A stretch of 64,000 nt of DNA, from positions 62,001 to 126,000 of the forward strand of contig CAXIPT010000051.1 of assembly GCA_964030475.1 (NCBI GenBank), written 5' to 3'. The DNA comes from Tethya wilhelma. Its lineage: Eukaryota; Porifera; Demospongiae; Tethyida; Tethyidae. Shown one piece after another: positions 23,372 through 34,230 of this stretch (position 1 is the first letter of the stretch; each line of letters begins with the position of its first letter). Made by a program: the position numbers and the translations under genes. The notes under the pieces were generated by a model, which did not search any database, was not told the origin of the DNA, and saw only the letters and a program-made list of their open reading frames with translations.

Positions 23372-23870
23372 TCAGGTTAAACATGGTAAAGCTGCATCAT
23401 AGTGACCACTACCTTCAGTGTTGTATACAACAAAGGCTGATGAAGTGTCAGAAGTATCTGGAGTTACATACATTGTAGGTCGTATATTGTCACTTGAGAA
23501 AATGACTATGGAAAATTGTAGAGCTCTTGCCAATGCCAGGGGCATTGCATCACTATCATAAAAAATAGGATTTAAAAATTTTCTTGCTTCTAAATCATAA
23601 TCAACATTCAAATAGCTCACAAATTCTTCATATTCGTGCCTGTGGTCACCACCAAGCAATTCCCTCACAAGATTTGTCGCATTGTTAGAGACAAACTGTG
23701 AATATCTATGTCGACGCAATTACTATAACCGGCCTTATCTAAAACCTGTTTCCACTTACTTGTATTGTTGGTGAAATTAGTGACAATTGCAGAGAAGAAA
23801 CAGTTTCCATCACCACAAACAGGAGTGTGTTTAAGTCCATTTGATAGAAGGGTTTCCATAATTGCAGGAG
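23372..23870 (-). pseudogene. OTU protease-like domain, copy B
   Basis: Very similar to copy A. CGDGNCFFSAI lies at 23822-23790 and EGSGHYDAAL near 23400, so both catalytic boxes are present, as are DHRHEYEEFVSYLN and PLALARALQFSIV. The frame changes once between the Cys box and the rest. The Cys-rich tail seen in copy A is missing because the sequence ends at N 23371 and joins an unrelated repeat. Upstream it follows the transposase segment, with a possible acceptor (GGGTCTTAG) near 23940. Confidence 0.75.
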
Positions 23871-23899
23871 TGGTAGAAATATTCCCTGGTTGTTTTGCT

Positions 23900-24756
23900 A
23901 ATTTAGTGTCATATGTGGTGAAATACTTGATGCTTTCTAAGACCCATTGCTGCTATTGATTGCATTAGTTGGAATTTCCTTATTGATTGTGTGTAAACAC
24001 GCCGCACTGTTTCCAAGTCAATTAAACTACTAGGCACATCTATTTCAAAGTACTCATTTGCTAATAGAGAATCTCGTTCTTTCGGCAAAATTCCAATAAT
24101 AGGGGACTGCTTGTTAGATGGTGGCTTTTCATGATGAAACTTGCTGCTAGTGATTGGGTATGTTACATATCTGGACTTGATGATTTGCGATGAATTATGT
24201 GCATGGATAATTACAGTGAGAAGAGCATACGCCAGTAGAATTCCAGTCCTACTCCTTTGTAAAACTGAATTAATGTGATGATGACATTTTTGTTTGTTCC
24301 CCCACCTGGTGGTATGTTTGAGAGGCAACCATTTTGGATATGTTTCTTTAAGTTCTCTATCGCAGATCTGGTTTCAGGACTAAAGATAGTCATCCCATTG
24401 ATATCTTTAGATTTATCCCACTTGTTGGTGAATGCATCTAATTTAGGTATCATGTCTTCAGGTGGTGGAGTGCCAGATAACCTCTTAATTTCAACATCTC
24501 CATCACCACAAAACACCAAAGATAAATCTTGACAGCAAGTGTAATGGAGTTTGCATTTTTTTGATAGTGTCCTTGTAATTCGCTGAGATGCATGAAACAA
24601 ATCTAGTTTAACTTCAAATACAGCTTGTATTTTTTACCGAAGTTTACAGCAATCATCTATATAAACTGTTTTTAACATCGCAACTTCAGATCATTCATCA
24701 ACAATTCTATTTCAGAAAATGTAATTCCTTTAGTAAGTTGCCAGGTGACATAATGG
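23900..24756 (-). pseudogene. DDE-type transposase core, copy B
   Basis: Reads VTWQLTKGITFSE at the top, then KLDLFHASQRITRTLSKK, LHYTCCQDLSLVF, GDVEIKRLSGTPPPEDM and LDAFTNKWDKSKDING. Next come NGCLSNIPPGGGTNKN and HHHINSVLQRSRTGILLAYA, ending in HNSSQIIKSRYV and IIGILPKERDSLLANEYF. The CLS.IPPGGGTN segment, damaged in copy A, is clean here. The N-terminus is replaced at about 24752 by helicase-gene sequence. Frameshifts occur around the VYIDDCC region and after HHHIN. Compared with copy A only a few percent of bases differ. Confidence 0.72.
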
Positions 24757-24876
24757 AATGATGCAATCATACCCCCTAACACAAGCATAGATGGTATGAA
24801 ATTGTGCCTCATCATTGTTTCTATGTTGCCAATCAGTCTAAAACAATGGAATAATTGTACATTAATTTTAAAAATT
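24757..24876 (-). pseudogene. Helicase-like gene copy B, exon 4 fragment fused to transposase
   Basis: Encodes RLIGNIETMMRHNFIPSM and LVLGGMIASFHY as in copy 1, preceded by the same intron tail (ttgttttag acceptor). Directly after HY the reading frame continues into VTWQLTKG of the transposase, so the Walker A exon and everything after it are missing. The join is an internal deletion, possibly through one or two shared A bases. Confidence 0.75.
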
Positions 24877-25915
24877 CCCAGTACGGTAGTACTGGGTACA
24901 CAGGAATGGCACGGATGGCCCATTAGCGCAATACAAATATTCACGCAAATAACTGCAAAAACTGAGCGCTTAGCACTAAAAGGCTTCTTAAACTACTATT
25001 TAGCTCTTTCTCTTTCTAATGAGCCCAAAAACATGGCCTAAAACCATCGCTAAAGTAACAAACACAAACATGCCAAACCTCCAAATTTCTCCATCTTCTT
25101 ATTCTTCTTCTATCTTGGCTCGAGTTCTCTCAGAGACTATTCACTTTTAGAAGCTGATTCTTGAACGAATGAACTTGGTTTCTTCCAGGACAGTCGCTTT
25201 TGCCATAGTTTTTTAGCGCCTCTCATTGAGTAGCTAGTTACAAGGCGAAAAGCGCCTCCTCCATATGGCCGCCATTAAATTTCTACACTCATGCATAATT
25301 CATTAGCTGCTAGAAAATTCGAATTGACGACCCTTTTCACACACAAAAGTGTGCGTTATTTGGAATTCAAATGCAAGTTGCCTGGAACTATTTTGTGATA
25401 CCTGGATGCTCTTGCTCTTCTTAAGAAATGAATCAGTATCATAACATATAGAAAGGCAAGTAAATCTTATGATACAGCTCCTGCCTCCAAATCATGCAAA
25501 TGACTGAGATGTGTGTTACACTTCAGTATCAAGCAGGCTCAGTACACAACTTACTGAGCAGCCCGGCCACAGTCTAGCTGGCTTGCCAGACTACTAGCTT
25601 AGTAGCTAGCTACACACCAACTCAATTGTGATTTGTAGAATTATGGGAAAATGAGAACAAACAAGTACAAAAAACATTGGAAATGTAATGAGACACAGGA
25701 ATGGCTAAATCGTAAAAAGAACGCAAACGAGATGGAATGGCTGTAGAGTGTGTAAGGAATTCTTAAAATAAGAGACTCAATAAGGAGATTGTTAAATGCA
25801 GCCCATACAGGAAGAATTCTGCACACACTCAACAGCCATTCCATCTTGTTTGCGTTCTTTTTACGATTTAGCCATTCCAGTGTCTCATTACATTTCCAAT
25901 GTTTTTTGTACTTGG
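24877..25915 (+). mobile_element. CCCAGTAC-ended repeat, complete copy inside an intron of copy B
   Basis: The left end CCCAGTACGGTAGTACTGGG is itself a palindrome. The right end is a 250-bp hairpin (25663-25915) closing in GTTTTTTGTACTTGG, so the extreme ends are inverted (CCCAGTAC against CCAAGTAC). Comparison with the unfilled site in copy 1 (21335-21375) places the insertion exactly in the intron before the RLIGN exon. It is about 1.04 kb with no credible gene. Relatives: 22410-23370, 35705-36178, 36984-39690, 43717-44686 and 62330-62453. Confidence 0.85.
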
Positions 25916-25920
25916 TAAAC

Positions 25921-26753
25921 ATACATTTGACATTATCCCTTACGTAGATAAAACTTTCGTTTCCAGAGGTAGGGTCACACGAGGGATGAGCTACTCAATA
26001 CTCATGTTGCCAAAGCTGTCTACAAATGCTTCTTTCAGCCAAATGTAGTCCTTCTGATCATTGGACAAAGCATTGCCGTGTTGATTTATTTGAATACCTT
26101 CATTTAGGACCCAAACTTTGCTGCTTTGCTCACCAATATGAGTGACGGCTTTCACGATTGGAAGGGTTGACACGTCTTCTTTAAGAAATTGAATGAATGA
26201 GGAAAATTGGGCCTCGGACAATGCTAGACTCATCCGTCTACTGACAAACGACTTGTTAATTTGAGCCACAAATTAAATTTATAGCTGATGGAGTCAATAG
26301 TGAAGAAACAAAGCCTATATAACATCATGATGTACCAAGTTGCAATGTTACCCCAAATTAAGCATCATTTACAAAAGAGAAACCTTTTCTCACAATCTAT
26401 CGCTCTTTTCACGTTTGCCAAGTATCCAGTATGAGCTTTGGCCTTGACAAGTTTGCAGAGATCAATTGCAAATTCCCCCTTACTCTCTGTCTTTTTACCA
26501 TCTTTGAGAATGGCCTTTATTGCAGGGGGGTTCCACTCAACTGAGAAGCCACTCTGAAATATGTAGTAAACTTTACATACTTCATTAGTTTGAGACTATG
26601 CAGCTATTGGAAAATGCACATGCAGCTTGACTAAAAATTATTCACCTTGTCCTTACTCTCATTTTGGGAAGACACAGCTGAAGAGGACCCACTAGGGGGT
26701 TGGCTGCTCAGACTTTTTTCTAAAATGTCACCAGCATTGTCCAGAGATTCCAT
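25921..26753 (-). pseudogene. Helicase-like gene copy B, exons 1-3
   Basis: Exon 1 starts at about 26753 (MESLDNAG...), exon 2 has an intact TTTCAG acceptor near 26556, and exon 3 reads MAQINKSFVSRRMSLALSEA to FVDSFGNMSIE, followed by a stop. It keeps about 17 bp near 25965 that copy 1 lost. A GTAAGG donor at about 25945 ends exon 3. It is the clearest evidence for the exon structure of this family. The N-terminal part has no recognised domain. Confidence 0.65.
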
Positions 26754-26942
26754 TTTGTAACAAAACTAACAGAAGTGTATCCTGAACTCAGTTGCACATT
26801 CCAAACAGAATTAGCTCTTAAGTAAAAACAACTCAAGCACACAGGCACATCTGGATATTAAATGCTCTTGAGTTCTACCACAATAAAGACTGCTCATCAT
26901 CCCACAGGATGTGCTGAGGTTCCATGTAAGACATTAAATTAA

Positions 26943-27938
26943 GGTTAGAGGTTTTTGAGTGGGCGGGGATCAAACTAAAACTGTAATGATATTCATAGGC
27001 TCATAGAAACTCTTGATACTATCTCAAAGCCGGGAGGATTTGGTCTCAAAATGGCTGATTATTGCTCAAAAGGGTCAAAGGTCAAATTTAGTTGCTCTCT
27101 AAATGGATTTTTCTGCCATTGCCACTCACTCACAGGGAACAATTACCAGGTGGCTTGAAAGACAACAGATGAACGAAAAAATGTACGTTGAAAAAAAGCA
27201 AAAAACTGCTCATCAAGTCTGTAAAAGGCTTTTTGTACTATGTACACACTTTTGACAACCACATTCTCTCACAAAATGTATATATAACAGGTAAACAGGA
27301 AAACTGAGTCCCACCCAGTCAAAAATTAAACATGATATTCAAGACACACAAACACCCTACAAGCTCACATACCTCACTGCCTCTCTCTCCTCTCCACCAG
27401 GGAAGAAAAATGGACTTTATACAGCCCTAGGCCTGTTAAATTCAACTTTTCCTGTACAGACTCACTTTGAGCTCACCTAGGTGGCAGAGGGGTCAAAGGT
27501 CAGAGGTCAAAAGTCAATCACACGCTTGGTTGGACACGCCCACCAAGCTTCGAAGTCACAGCTAGCACACACTCTCTGCTTGCCATCCTGCAAACTTGGT
27601 GCACATTTTCATGCATATCACTACACAGCCATCCTATTGCATGCACAAGACACACCCATACACTATTTTATGAGTAATTTTTCGTGTTTTTTTTTTTTTT
27701 TTTTTTTAAGTGCCTGCGGTCCGCGGTTTTCAAAGAATGCTTTGCTAATTTCCGGTCACTTGTTCGAAGACAACTTCTGGTCACTAGTTTTTGCACGAAA
27801 ATGATCTCCAGCACCTCCTGAACACTTTTTTTATTTTCAATTGTATATTTTGATATAGAAATCTTGGACACACCCCTTCACGATTCACTAATTAAATTAG
27901 TGATAGCAAAAGTACCGCCCACTCAAAATACACTAACC
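26943..27938. mobile_element. TTAA-targeted DNA element with terminal inverted repeats
   Basis: The ends are GGTTAGAGGTTTTTGAGTGG on the left and, as complement, GGTTAGTGTATTTTGAGTGG on the right. TTAA is duplicated (26939-26942, 27939-27942). The homologous unoccupied site at 22350-22365 has a single TTAA, which proves the insertion. It is 996 bp with no credible gene. TTAA targeting suggests a piggyBac- or Kolobok-type source. A truncated relative lies at 54825-55598. Confidence 0.9.
27072..27516. promoter_or_regulatory. Clustered AGGTCA-like half sites (DR1 spacing)
   Basis: gggtcaaaggtcaaa occurs at 27072-27086. At 27490-27516 there is a run of four half sites (gggtca, aggtca, aggtca, aagtca) with one-base spacers. 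This is the direct-repeat-1 layout bound by RXR/HNF4-type nuclear receptors. It lies inside the TTAA element and is partly kept in its relative near 55347-55371. Binding is hypothetical. Confidence 0.35.
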
Positions 27939-27942
27939 TTAA

Positions 27943-28285
27943 ACCACACATGTAGTACAGTATGCAGTAGCTCATGCCTGCATAATGTACATAACAATTT
28001 TACCACAATAAAGCCCAACTTTGTACTCCTTACCATCTCTCAGGGTGTGTTGAGGTTCTATGCAATGCAACCACACTGTCACATAAACCATTTAAACCAA
28101 ACATCTTTTGATTTTGTTCATATGAAAACTTTCTCACATAGGGTGACATAAGGCACACCTGATGTCTGGCTGCATTCATGAAATGTGGCAATGCAGATAA
28201 ACTTATAGAGTGCTCCATCAGCGGCCCACAGGGTGTATTGAGGTTCTAACCAAGACATTAAATAAACCACACATCTTTAAGGGGG
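27943..28285. repeat. Repeated CCCACAGGGTGTGTTGAGGTTC units upstream of helicase copy B
   Basis: Variants of (c/t)cacagggtgt(g/a)(t/c)tgaggttc followed by a ttaaaccacacat phrase occur near 22330, 26905, 28040 and 28220. They cluster before the minus-strand start of the helicase-like gene copies. They may be subterminal repeats of the large element, which often hold transposase sites. The outer limit is not defined. Confidence 0.45.
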
Positions 28286-29269
28286 AGTTGTTCAAATTAT
28301 CTGGGTGAGATGAGGTTGTTTGTGTAAGCCTGCATGACTATAATTTTACTGACACTTTCTATGACTGAAGTATCAGACTCTGTATAGGAATGGGTAGCAC
28401 TCTCAAAAATAATGGATTGCCTCAATTTCCGCACATGACCACTTCATTTTCGTTATTGATCCTTCATGTGTAATATGCATGCCGCACGCTTGATAATGCG
28501 AGTGGTTAAATTTCAACAGTGATGATTGAATCACCATAATTATACCTTAAACCTTGTGTACAGATTCTATTGTGAGTTATTGCAATAAACATTTAATACA
28601 CAATGTGTATAATATTATGTTATAGAAATTTTGGATTAGTGAATTATGTATTCATTGTCCAACCTCTCTATAGCCTTGAACACAACCCTGTGTTGTACCC
28701 GTGTCTAGATGAAAGTCTAGGACTACTTCACATATATCTATTGAGTTTGTAAGGGCTGCTCAGTCAGCCTGCTTTTCTTGTCAGTATCTTTTTCATTAAG
28801 GACTTAGGTTCATATTGACAACCAACACTGTATTGTGGTAGCAACAGCAGACTCAATGCATGCTCAGTTTGAACCTCTTGTTGGCCCAGCCAGTCTGTAG
28901 CCATTCAGTGCCGCATGATGCCTCTTGTGAAGTTGAGAACCTTATATTGTTTCTGGTAGCTACTTCATTCAGCGAAGTTGAATACTCTCATTGAACGTAT
29001 ACCATTAGCAATACAGTTTATCAACATTATACACCCCTTTGTCACACAGTACAATATCATTCAACATGTGACACAACTGTATTATGTATATTATGTTGGG
29101 AGAATCATGACATATACACACCAGATTGAGAGACATATAGATTCTATTTCTTGAAAAACTGGCGCCAAACAGACATGTACAATGTACTACCAAAGACCCA
29201 ATAACTCCACATCGACCATATATAGAACTAGCTACGTACTGTCTGCAAAGTGTCTGTAAAGAGGATGAT
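28286..29269. other. Unrecognised stretch
   Basis: Apart from one AATGGGCAGTGC-type half MITE at 28390-28460, no feature was recognised. Confidence 0.3.
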
Positions 29270-29715
29270 AGCCACCATAGGACACCATATGGACACCAGA
29301 GAACTATAGGTGTAAACTAGGAAAAGATGGCAGACACCATGTGGACACCATAAGACACCACAGACACCATGGACACCAGAGAACTATATATGGGTGGAAA
29401 CTAAGAACTTGAAGATGGCATGCAGACACCATGGACATCATAAGACACCATGGACACCAGAGAACTATATGGAAACTAAGAAAACATGACAGACATCATG
29501 GACACCATAAGACACTACAGACACCATGGACACCAGAGAACTATAGGTGGAAACTAAGACTGAAAGATGACAGACACCATGGACACCATAAGACACCACA
29601 GACACCATGGCCACCAGAGAACTATACGGAAACTAAGAAAACATGACAGACATGTACCATGGACAAGACACTACAGACACCAAGGACACCAGAGAACTAT
29701 ATGGAAACTAAGAAA
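29270..29715. repeat. GACACC minisatellite array, right member of an inverted pair
   Basis: Units of the form gacaccatggacaccagaga + actatatggaaactaag + aaaacatgacagacacc repeat about five times. It is the reverse complement of the array at 13230-13700, including the spacer. Frames through it are artefacts. Confidence 0.9.
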
Positions 29716-30118
29716 ACATGACAGTGTACAGTTGTGATCAACATTCCTCAGCTATCTTCCATACCATGCAGGCTTTACATGGTACAAGAGTGGACAAGAG
29801 GGAAGCACTCTTGATGGTACTTAATATCACACACTTCTGTTACTACATACTACACCTGTAACTCTAACTGTGGTAAGACTAATGTCACTATAGGCTTTAA
29901 ACGAAAATCAAAATTTGTTTTTTGCTGTATGTAGATAGAGCTTCAACTTGTAGCTGGGAAAAATAAAAATTAAAACTTTCCATTCATATCTTCAATACGA
30001 TCATCACAGCTGTGAATTGGGAGGTTACTACACTATAATTATTTAATTTAAAAATTAATGTTGATTACAACATTTAATTTTCAAGTATTAGGGAGAACTA
30101 AAATAGTGTTGCTTTTAA
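29716..30118. other. Unrecognised stretch
   Basis: No coding frame or repeat end other than TTAA at 30115-30118, which is the target duplication of the next element. Confidence 0.3.
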
Positions 30119-30641
30119 CAGTCGCTCCGCCAACTGACCGGAAGTAGTATTAGTACAATTAATTTTTATTTGCAGATGACGTTTCCTAATGAATTATTCA
30201 TAAACTTTTTTTAGCTTCTTATCTTTGATAGAAAATAAACTGATCTTACCATACTTGGTAAATTAAGTGCACTTCTCTGCAAAAATCGCTATAGCAACTT
30301 TTGCGCCACTAGTACTTCCACAGTAGCTAATTTGCAACAGTATAGTGTAGCTGCAAAAAATGCACAGGCTGCATTTCGGACACTTCAAGCCTTCTTTCAA
30401 GTTGAAAAATTGTAAGTTCAAGTGTAGTTCTTTACCAACCAAAAATATTACACTGTTCTGCTGATTCATGATTTAGAACCCAACCTGTGAATTCGATCAA
30501 CGCAATTACCAACGTGCAACCTCCGCACATGTACTGTACAAGCATTGTGTCTACAGCAACACATCAATAGATCAAAGAGAAAAAGGTATGCATCATTGAA
30601 AATGAACATTAAAAGCACACACACTATAGTTACTATTTACA

Positions 30642-30914
30642 ATGTACAGCCTAATGTCTGACAAAAGATTCCAACGGGCCTGTCGCCGCCATTCGTCTGA
30701 TGTAGATCCCACAAACAGCTCCAGCTCTGAGAGTCCAGCTCCTACATGCAGCCTTTGCTCTGCTCCTAACCATCAGATGTCAACACCAAGACAATGGAGA
30801 AGTGAGCCTGCTCGTCATCTTGCTGTTTCATGGGGATTGACAGAACACAGTTTGATTTGCAAACCCTGCCGGGACGATATGAGTAAGTGTTTGAGTAGTC
30901 CAGCTCATACATGA
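30642..30914 (+). pseudogene. Cys-rich N-terminal exon of the DUF6589-like gene
   Basis: ATG at 30642 opens a 90-residue frame. CSLCSAPNHQMS and LAVSWGLTEHSLICKPCRDD give a C-x2-C...C-x2-C layout that could bind one zinc. A possible donor (ATGA|GTAAGTG) occurs at 30881-30889. It lies about 520 bp inside the left end, as expected for the first exon of the element's own gene. Linking it to the DUF6589-like body downstream is inference from order and strand. Confidence 0.5.
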
Positions 30915-31344
30915 CATCACAAAGTCAACAGCCAGTCCAGCAAAATGTATGATATTAACCTGTGACAATGAAATGATTCATAATTGCAGCCTGATTATAG
31001 CAATGATAACATGCAAAGTTTTCTAGACAGAGATTCCCACACCAATGCCACTATGCAAGCATCACTACCATGTGATTTACAATACATACCAGCCACGGCA
31101 GACCCATTGTGTGACCTGTAATATGTCACTAAAGCATACTAACTGTAGACCATGCCCAAGTAATAGAACAGCACCTAAGGTTGCTGAGTATCCATCTAGC
31201 ACTAACTAAGTTAGTTGTGTCACACACTCTCTCTCTATTCTCATACCAGATACTAGAGTTGTAGCAAGCTTTGTAAAAAAACTATGAATGCTTGGCAGCA
31301 AGCATGCCTGTCTAATTAAGCCTCGGCGCATGCATAGCACGTGC

Positions 31345-31610
31345 AGAGGATTACGGTAGTCGTTTTGTCTGTGTGTCTGTCTGTCTGTCTGTTACTAAAT
31401 TATCTGAAGAACGGCAGCTCCAGAGTCAAAATGGAAGGTACTTACGTTCATGAATCAATATTATCTTGAAATTTGACGTGTAGAATCTTGCAAAACGCTG
31501 TAGTTTCTGAGATCTGAGGCTTTTGTGCTTCTCTGAACGCTTAGGCTTCGAAACCGCACCCATTGATCACACCCCATATAGATCTAGTGTGCGTTATCTA
31601 GAAATACTGT
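31345..31610. repeat. Interspersed repeat with TG/TCTG microsatellite, copy 2
   Basis: Same order of phrases as 10700-10975, here with a shorter (tgtc)n run at 31365-31392. It sits inside the 30119-34760 element, so it inserted later or was carried along. Confidence 0.7.
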
Positions 31611-31648
31611 AAAGCTTGGATCATGGCCTCATCATCATAGTAGTCTCA

Positions 31649-31702
31649 GTCTCGCGTAGCCAGCCCCTCTCTAATATTTGTGAGGGGCTGGCTACGCGAG
31701 AC
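31649..31702. repeat. Palindrome with 21-bp perfect arms
   Basis: GTCTCGCGTAGCCAGCCCCTC at 31649-31669 is repeated inverted at 31682-31702 with a 12-base loop. It is GC-rich in an AT-rich background, probably a MITE tip pair. Confidence 0.85.
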
Positions 31703-32589
31703 AAGATGGACTTGAGCTTGGCTGGCTTGGCTGCTTGGATAGGTAAGTAACTCAATGATTGCAAGTTGAATATAATGAGACTCTCATCAGTGGATAGCTA
31801 ATCAGCTACTTGTGTAGAAATAGGTTAGTTGTGTATTTTGTGTCAGTGCCTGACTAGCCTGTAGTGTGATCATGCGGTAGTACTATAGCGTATAGCTATA
31901 AGCATCAAAGTATTACTATTTATTATTCAGTAGCTGAGGTTCAAGTATCTTATAGTAAGTTGACCACAGCTCACCACATCATGTCCTTGATTGCAGCAGC
32001 TTGAGTTCATGAATTCAGATAGTAAACCTTGCTAGGCTCAGGCTCAATGCCGTGACTCAGGCAGTGAACCTTAATTGTGGCATACTGAAATCTCAGTACA
32101 GATGGTCTTTCATATGCATACATATTAATTTTAGTTGTGCATGCTAGACTAGTTGAGTGCGCCGAGGCTTATGCACCGTTAGTGCTTTCATTTTAAGCAG
32201 AAGTTTGCCAACATGTATATACAGTTGTTCAGGTCATAGTGCTGTCTATGAGTTTCTGGTTTCGTCTAACTCAGTGATCAACTTTGAATAGCTGCTAACA
32301 AGAATCTCTAAGTCAACATCAGTTGACGTCTGTGTGACTGTGTTACTGGAATGATGGAGTGTCCAAGTGTTAAGTTTGTAACAAGGTGCACATACTTTAT
32401 CATCTTCAGTGATAATCCCCTCAAAATCTGTGTATTCCCTTGCATTAAACTTACAACATCACATGTCCTACTGTTGCACTGTTAGAAAATATGGGACAGT
32501 GATATTCCAGTCAGACACAGATACTTTGGTACCACTAACAAAAGCACTTTGGGGCAGCAAATCACTTGTCAATGAACTAGATCAATGCA

Positions 32590-34230
32590 CATGACGCTAC
32601 TGATAATGAAGAAACAGAGAATGGTCAGCATGTACTCAGTGATCTAAATGAGAAAATTCACTTACAAATAAAACAAATTCTCTCTGATAATCCATCTGTC
32701 TTCTCAGATTTGAACATAGACCAATTCATAGATACTGTAAACCCAGATATTTGGCAAGCAGTATGTACTCTTACAAGATCAGTTGCTGAGAGCCAAGGCC
32801 GATCAAAAGTCAGTGATCAATCTTCAATGGCTATCACACCAAAAAGGTGCGCCGCTTCTTTCTCTTGTGTGCAATTCTTTTTTGTACTGATGACAGATGC
32901 TCCATGCCACTGCACACATTAATAGCTGATCTTGTTGATAGCCAGGGACTCGGAGGGACAGATCTCTTGATTAAGATGCTTAATGCTCGTGTATTCAATG
33001 GGTCCCAGAAGAGTAGCTGGCATGGCACATCAGTTCAGGCTGTCCAACCATTACCATCCCTTGCCCCAATAGAAGAAGAAACCAGTGAGCTGATGAATAT
33101 GGATATAGAGACAGACCAGTCACACAGACACCTGCCAATAATTAATCAGAGTGATCATCCATTGAGACATGTACAACTGAGCTTGAGATAAACAAGGATT
33201 TGTCGCAAGGCAACAACAACATGAATACCCAGCAACCTGTGAACACGCATAACACCACGTATTCACATATAGAAACTGGGGGGGACCATAATAGTAGTAC
33301 CACTAATACTACTCTTATGCCTTGTTTCAACCACAGCTCAGTAAATGATGTAAGGAGTGAACAATGTTGTACTACGGAACGGGAACACAAAACTGTTGGA
33401 CTAAACACTTTTGACGTCCATACTCATTTAGTATGTGTAGCTACATGTACAGATAATTACACAAAATACCGTAGAGCAATTTCTCACAACAAAGATCATC
33501 CCTAGTCCATTCACCTCCAAAACTACAATTACCCGTTCCCAAAATCCCCAGAAGAATGCGTACCGGAACAGAAAACAATATCAACACGTGCAAATGTGCA
33601 GAGACATCTACAGCTCAATTTGTACCAGATACAGAAGTACCATCAACAGGCAAAGCTAGACAAACCAAAGAAAATTCTATCAAAGACTTTTTGCCTAGTG
33701 AGCCAGAAATAAGTTCACAAGCTACATGATGATATATTCATGTACATGTTGCATCATCATCATGCAAATGTCGAGCCTCAGGAACAAGCCTTTCTAAGTC
33801 TGCAAGACTATTTAACAGTCACACAGACATTGAACTCTGAAAAATCAAACGTTGCATATTTACAAGTAATGGATGCAGTTGCAGATAAAAGACACACTAA
33901 TGGACCTGTTACACACACTGCATGATCAATACATCATTTCACAAGGGAAGACACACTAGCTATTGGAAGGGGATGCAAAACTGTATGAGATACTGAAAAA
34001 TGAATATGGCAAAGAGCTTGACTGGATGCTACCATACCCTGGAGATTGGCATCTTTTAATGAATTACCAAAAACCAATAATGAAAGCATACTACGATGCC
34101 GGATTAAAACAGCTTGCAGATGCTGCTGGATACCCTTTGGCTTCAATTCAATCCTGTGGATAATTTAAGAGGACCCACCATTTTCTGATGGAAGCATGGG
34201 AGGCAACATATAGAGTCATGGTTCAATAGT
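32590..34230 (+). pseudogene. DUF6589-like protein relic
   Basis: Pieces in order on the plus strand: VFSDLNIDQFIDTVNPDIWQ and AVCTLTRSVAES (from 32700); after a frame change at about 32845, RRFFLLCAILFCTDDRCSMP with LHTLIADLVDSQG; then LLIKMLNARVFN. A low-complexity Asn/Thr-rich stretch with stops follows. Further on are LQVMDAVADKR (33860), LLEGDAKLYEILKNEYGKE (33960), LPYPGDWHLLMNYQKPIMKA and YYDAGLKQLADAAGYP, with THHFLMEAWEA after a stop. The CTDDRCSMPLHT and (P)GDWH.L.NYQ..(L/I)MK.Y.DAGL boxes mark this family as I know it. Its biochemical role is unknown. Several frame breaks: not functional. Confidence 0.65.

Noticed and set aside
27668..27871. Minus-strand frame with a Lys run
   Set aside because: Caused by a poly(T) tract inside the TTAA element.
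32834..33028. Minus-strand frame over the DUF6589-like block
   Set aside because: Antisense shadow of the plus-strand FLLCAILFCTDDRCSMPLHT coding sequence.
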